Below, in pieces: positions 62,538 to 64,000 of a stretch of DNA of 64,000 nt (the first letter of the stretch is position 1; every line of letters starts with the position of its first letter). The position numbers and the translations under genes were made by a program. Origin of the DNA: Chryseobacterium rhizoplanae (lineage in GTDB: Bacteria; Bacteroidota; Bacteroidia; Flavobacteriales; Weeksellaceae); contig NZ_FXTC01000006.1 in NCBI RefSeq assembly GCF_900182655.1, positions 279,364-343,363 of the forward strand, written 5' to 3'. Under the pieces are notes generated by a model. The model ran no database searches. It was not told where the DNA came from and saw only the letters and a program-made list of their open reading frames with translations.

Positions 62538-64000
62538 ATGATGAAGCAAGAATTTTTATTGAAACTGACTCCCTATCAGGAAGTTTTTTATGACAATTGG
62601 AAGTTAGATCCTTTGAAAAGTGATCTTCACATTATTTTAGATCAGACCTTCTCAGGAGTTATTGATATAGAAAGACTCAATAAAAGTCTGGTAAGATTTG
62701 TTAATCATAATTTATTGGTTAATAGTAATATAGTTAGTGTGGATGGAGAATTGTTTTGGAAAAGCAAGTTGCAGCTGTCTGATACGACTCCGCTGCTCGT
62801 ATCTCTCCCTAATTATACTGATTATGAAGAGTTTTTAAAGCTTGTACTAAAGCCATTCGACCTTGAAAATGATCTACTATCAAGATTTTATATTATTAAA
62901 CGGGATGATGGAAAATATAGAATAATCTATGTGTTTTCCAGCATCCTTATTGATCGGTTGACAGATAATTTTCTTCATAGTGAATTGAGTAAATATTATA
63001 ATGATAGTAGTTATGACAATCCGGTAAGCCTATCCGAGCAGGCATATTTACTTAATGAAATGAATAAGGAGGTAAGAACTATATTGAATAATGGAAAGGA
63101 CGTAATTGCTGATTTTTGGAAAAGACATTTAGCAAGCATTGAAAATCCGGGTTTCAAGTTTCTGGAAGTGTATAATAAGTCTGTAAGTGATTCTAGTTCA
63201 TTCAATGAAATAAACTTTGAATTTTCCAAAGAAATACTTTCCAGAACAAATCTGTTAACGGAAACTTATAAACTGACTCCTTATGCCTATGGACAGCTAG
63301 TACTTGCTATTTTACTCCATCGAATATCAGAGGTTAATCATCTGATTGTTAATTACCCGGTAAGTATTAAGAAACAGCAAAACTATATTTTAGGCTCACA
63401 TGTTAATACCACTGTTAAAGGATATTATTTTTCTTCTGATTGCAGACTTAAGGATCTGATTAATCAAAATATTGACTATCTCAAGAGTTTATGGAATACC
63501 AAAGCAGATTACTTGCCTGTATCAGATCTTATGAAGTACGCTCCAAGACCTGATATTCTGGAGTTTAATTTTTCTCAGACTAGTTTCAAGGATCTGTTTA
63601 TTGATTATCATGGAATTGCTGATGTAACAGTTAATGATGAATTAAGTCTGAACACAGTTGACATGATTTCTATGGAACAGGAAGTTAAAAATGAGATACT
63701 TCGCTTTAAGATAATATATAATAGCTCTCAACTTAATCCCGAATTGATTACAAACTTTATAGAGCTTTATAAAAATCTGTTTATCTGTATCCTGGATGAT
63801 TTGTTGAATAATAAAACCAATCGATTAATTTCTGGTTATCATTTATTGAATTATGAAATGCATCACCAAGTAATCTCTTCCCTGAATGATACGATTAAAT
63901 ATTATGACAGAGAGGCTACGCTTCATGGTTTATTTGAGGAACAGGCATTCTGGACCCCTGAACATACGGCATTGGTATCTGGCGATATACGTCTTTCTTA
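62538..64000 (+). CDS. Nonribosomal peptide synthetase, N-terminal part (runs off window)
   Basis: This is an open frame of 487 codons from ATG 62,538 (ATGATG; the second Met at 62,541 is equally likely), cut by the window end. Residues about 5-430 form a condensation-type domain (LTPYQEVFYDNWKLDP, LTETYKLTPYAYGQLVLAILLHR, NYPVSIKKQQNYILGSHVNT). The next part (LHGLFEEQAFWTPEHTALVSGD) is the start of an adenylation domain. The active-site HHxxxDG of the C domain reads SSILIDR at 134-140; both His and the Gly are lost, so this first condensation domain is probably inactive. The protein presumably loads the first amino acid. The product cannot be predicted from this part. Confidence 0.88.
   Translation, partial: MMKQEFLLKLTPYQEVFYDNWKLDPLKSDLHIILDQTFSGVIDIERLNKSLVRFVNHNLLVNSNIVSVDGELFWKSKLQLSDTTPLLVSLPNYTDYEEFLKLVLKPFDLENDLLSRFYIIKRDDGKYRIIYVFSSILIDRLTDNFLHSELSKYYNDSSYDNPVSLSEQAYLLNEMNKEVRTILNNGKDVIADFWKRHLASIENPGFKFLEVYNKSVSDSSSFNEINFEFSKEILSRTNLLTETYKLTPYAYGQLVLAILLHRISEVNHLIVNYPVSIKKQQNYILGSHVNTTVKGYYFSSDCRLKDLINQNIDYLKSLWNTKADYLPVSDLMKYAPRPDILEFNFSQTSFKDLFIDYHGIADVTVNDELSLNTVDMISMEQEVKNEILRFKIIYNSSQLNPELITNFIELYKNLFICILDDLLNNKTNRLISGYHLLNYEMHHQVISSLNDTIKYYDREATLHGLFEEQAFWTPEHTALVSGDIRLS

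Overview
The window looks like a chromosome segment of a Flavobacteriia bacterium, most likely Chryseobacterium or a close Weeksellaceae relative. The evidence is AT-rich DNA, several secreted proteins with C-terminal type IX secretion (T9SS) sorting domains, Bacteroidota-style RHS proteins, a LytS/LytR pair with Reg_prop repeats, PorT-like barrels and TAnnTTTG-type promoter elements. No tRNA, rRNA, CRISPR array or intact transposase was recognised.

Region 1 (1-10,668, minus strand) is a polymorphic-toxin locus. A truncated T9SS cargo gene, a large RHS-like secreted protein and a full-length RHS protein with an HNH nuclease tip lie 6 nt apart. They are followed by a DUF4262 gene (candidate immunity) and two displaced RHS tip cassettes. 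One tip has an HExxE motif and a signal-peptide-bearing partner. The other is cut off from its core by an 8-bp tandem duplication.

Region 2 (10,669-16,396, plus strand) is a very AT-rich restriction/defence operon: a 5'-truncated N-6 DNA methylase, an unusual DGQHR-like plus NDT/TIR-like fusion, a two-TRD HsdS and a PD-(D/E)XK/DUF5655 protein. No HsdR motor is present. The junction near 10,668 removes the 5' ends of two divergent genes.

Region 3 (16,418-34,335, minus strand) is the standout: an apparently co-transcribed eight-gene lipid/polyketide locus. It encodes a PUFA-synthase-like megasynthase split over two proteins (enoyl-reductase-like x2-KS-AT-ACP-ACP-KR and KS-AT-DH-PPTase), a free ACP, an alpha/beta hydrolase, a tandem-fused glycosyltransferase, two HxxxD acyltransferases and a membrane protein. 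The inferred product is a glycosylated, acylated long-chain lipid. A duplicated relic of the first gene's 5' end lies in its putative 500-nt leader.

Region 4 (35,111-62,200) is mixed housekeeping and surface functions: a secreted glutaminase, a 1629-aa PKD adhesin and other T9SS cargo, small regulators, a LytS/LytR pair followed by a divergent terpene synthase, a Na+/H+ antiporter, lipoproteins, an M13 peptidase and an outer-membrane barrel. Several gene-poor stretches contain orphan hairpins. Region 5 (62,538 to the end) is the start of an NRPS whose first condensation domain has lost its catalytic HHxxxDG motif; it runs off the window.
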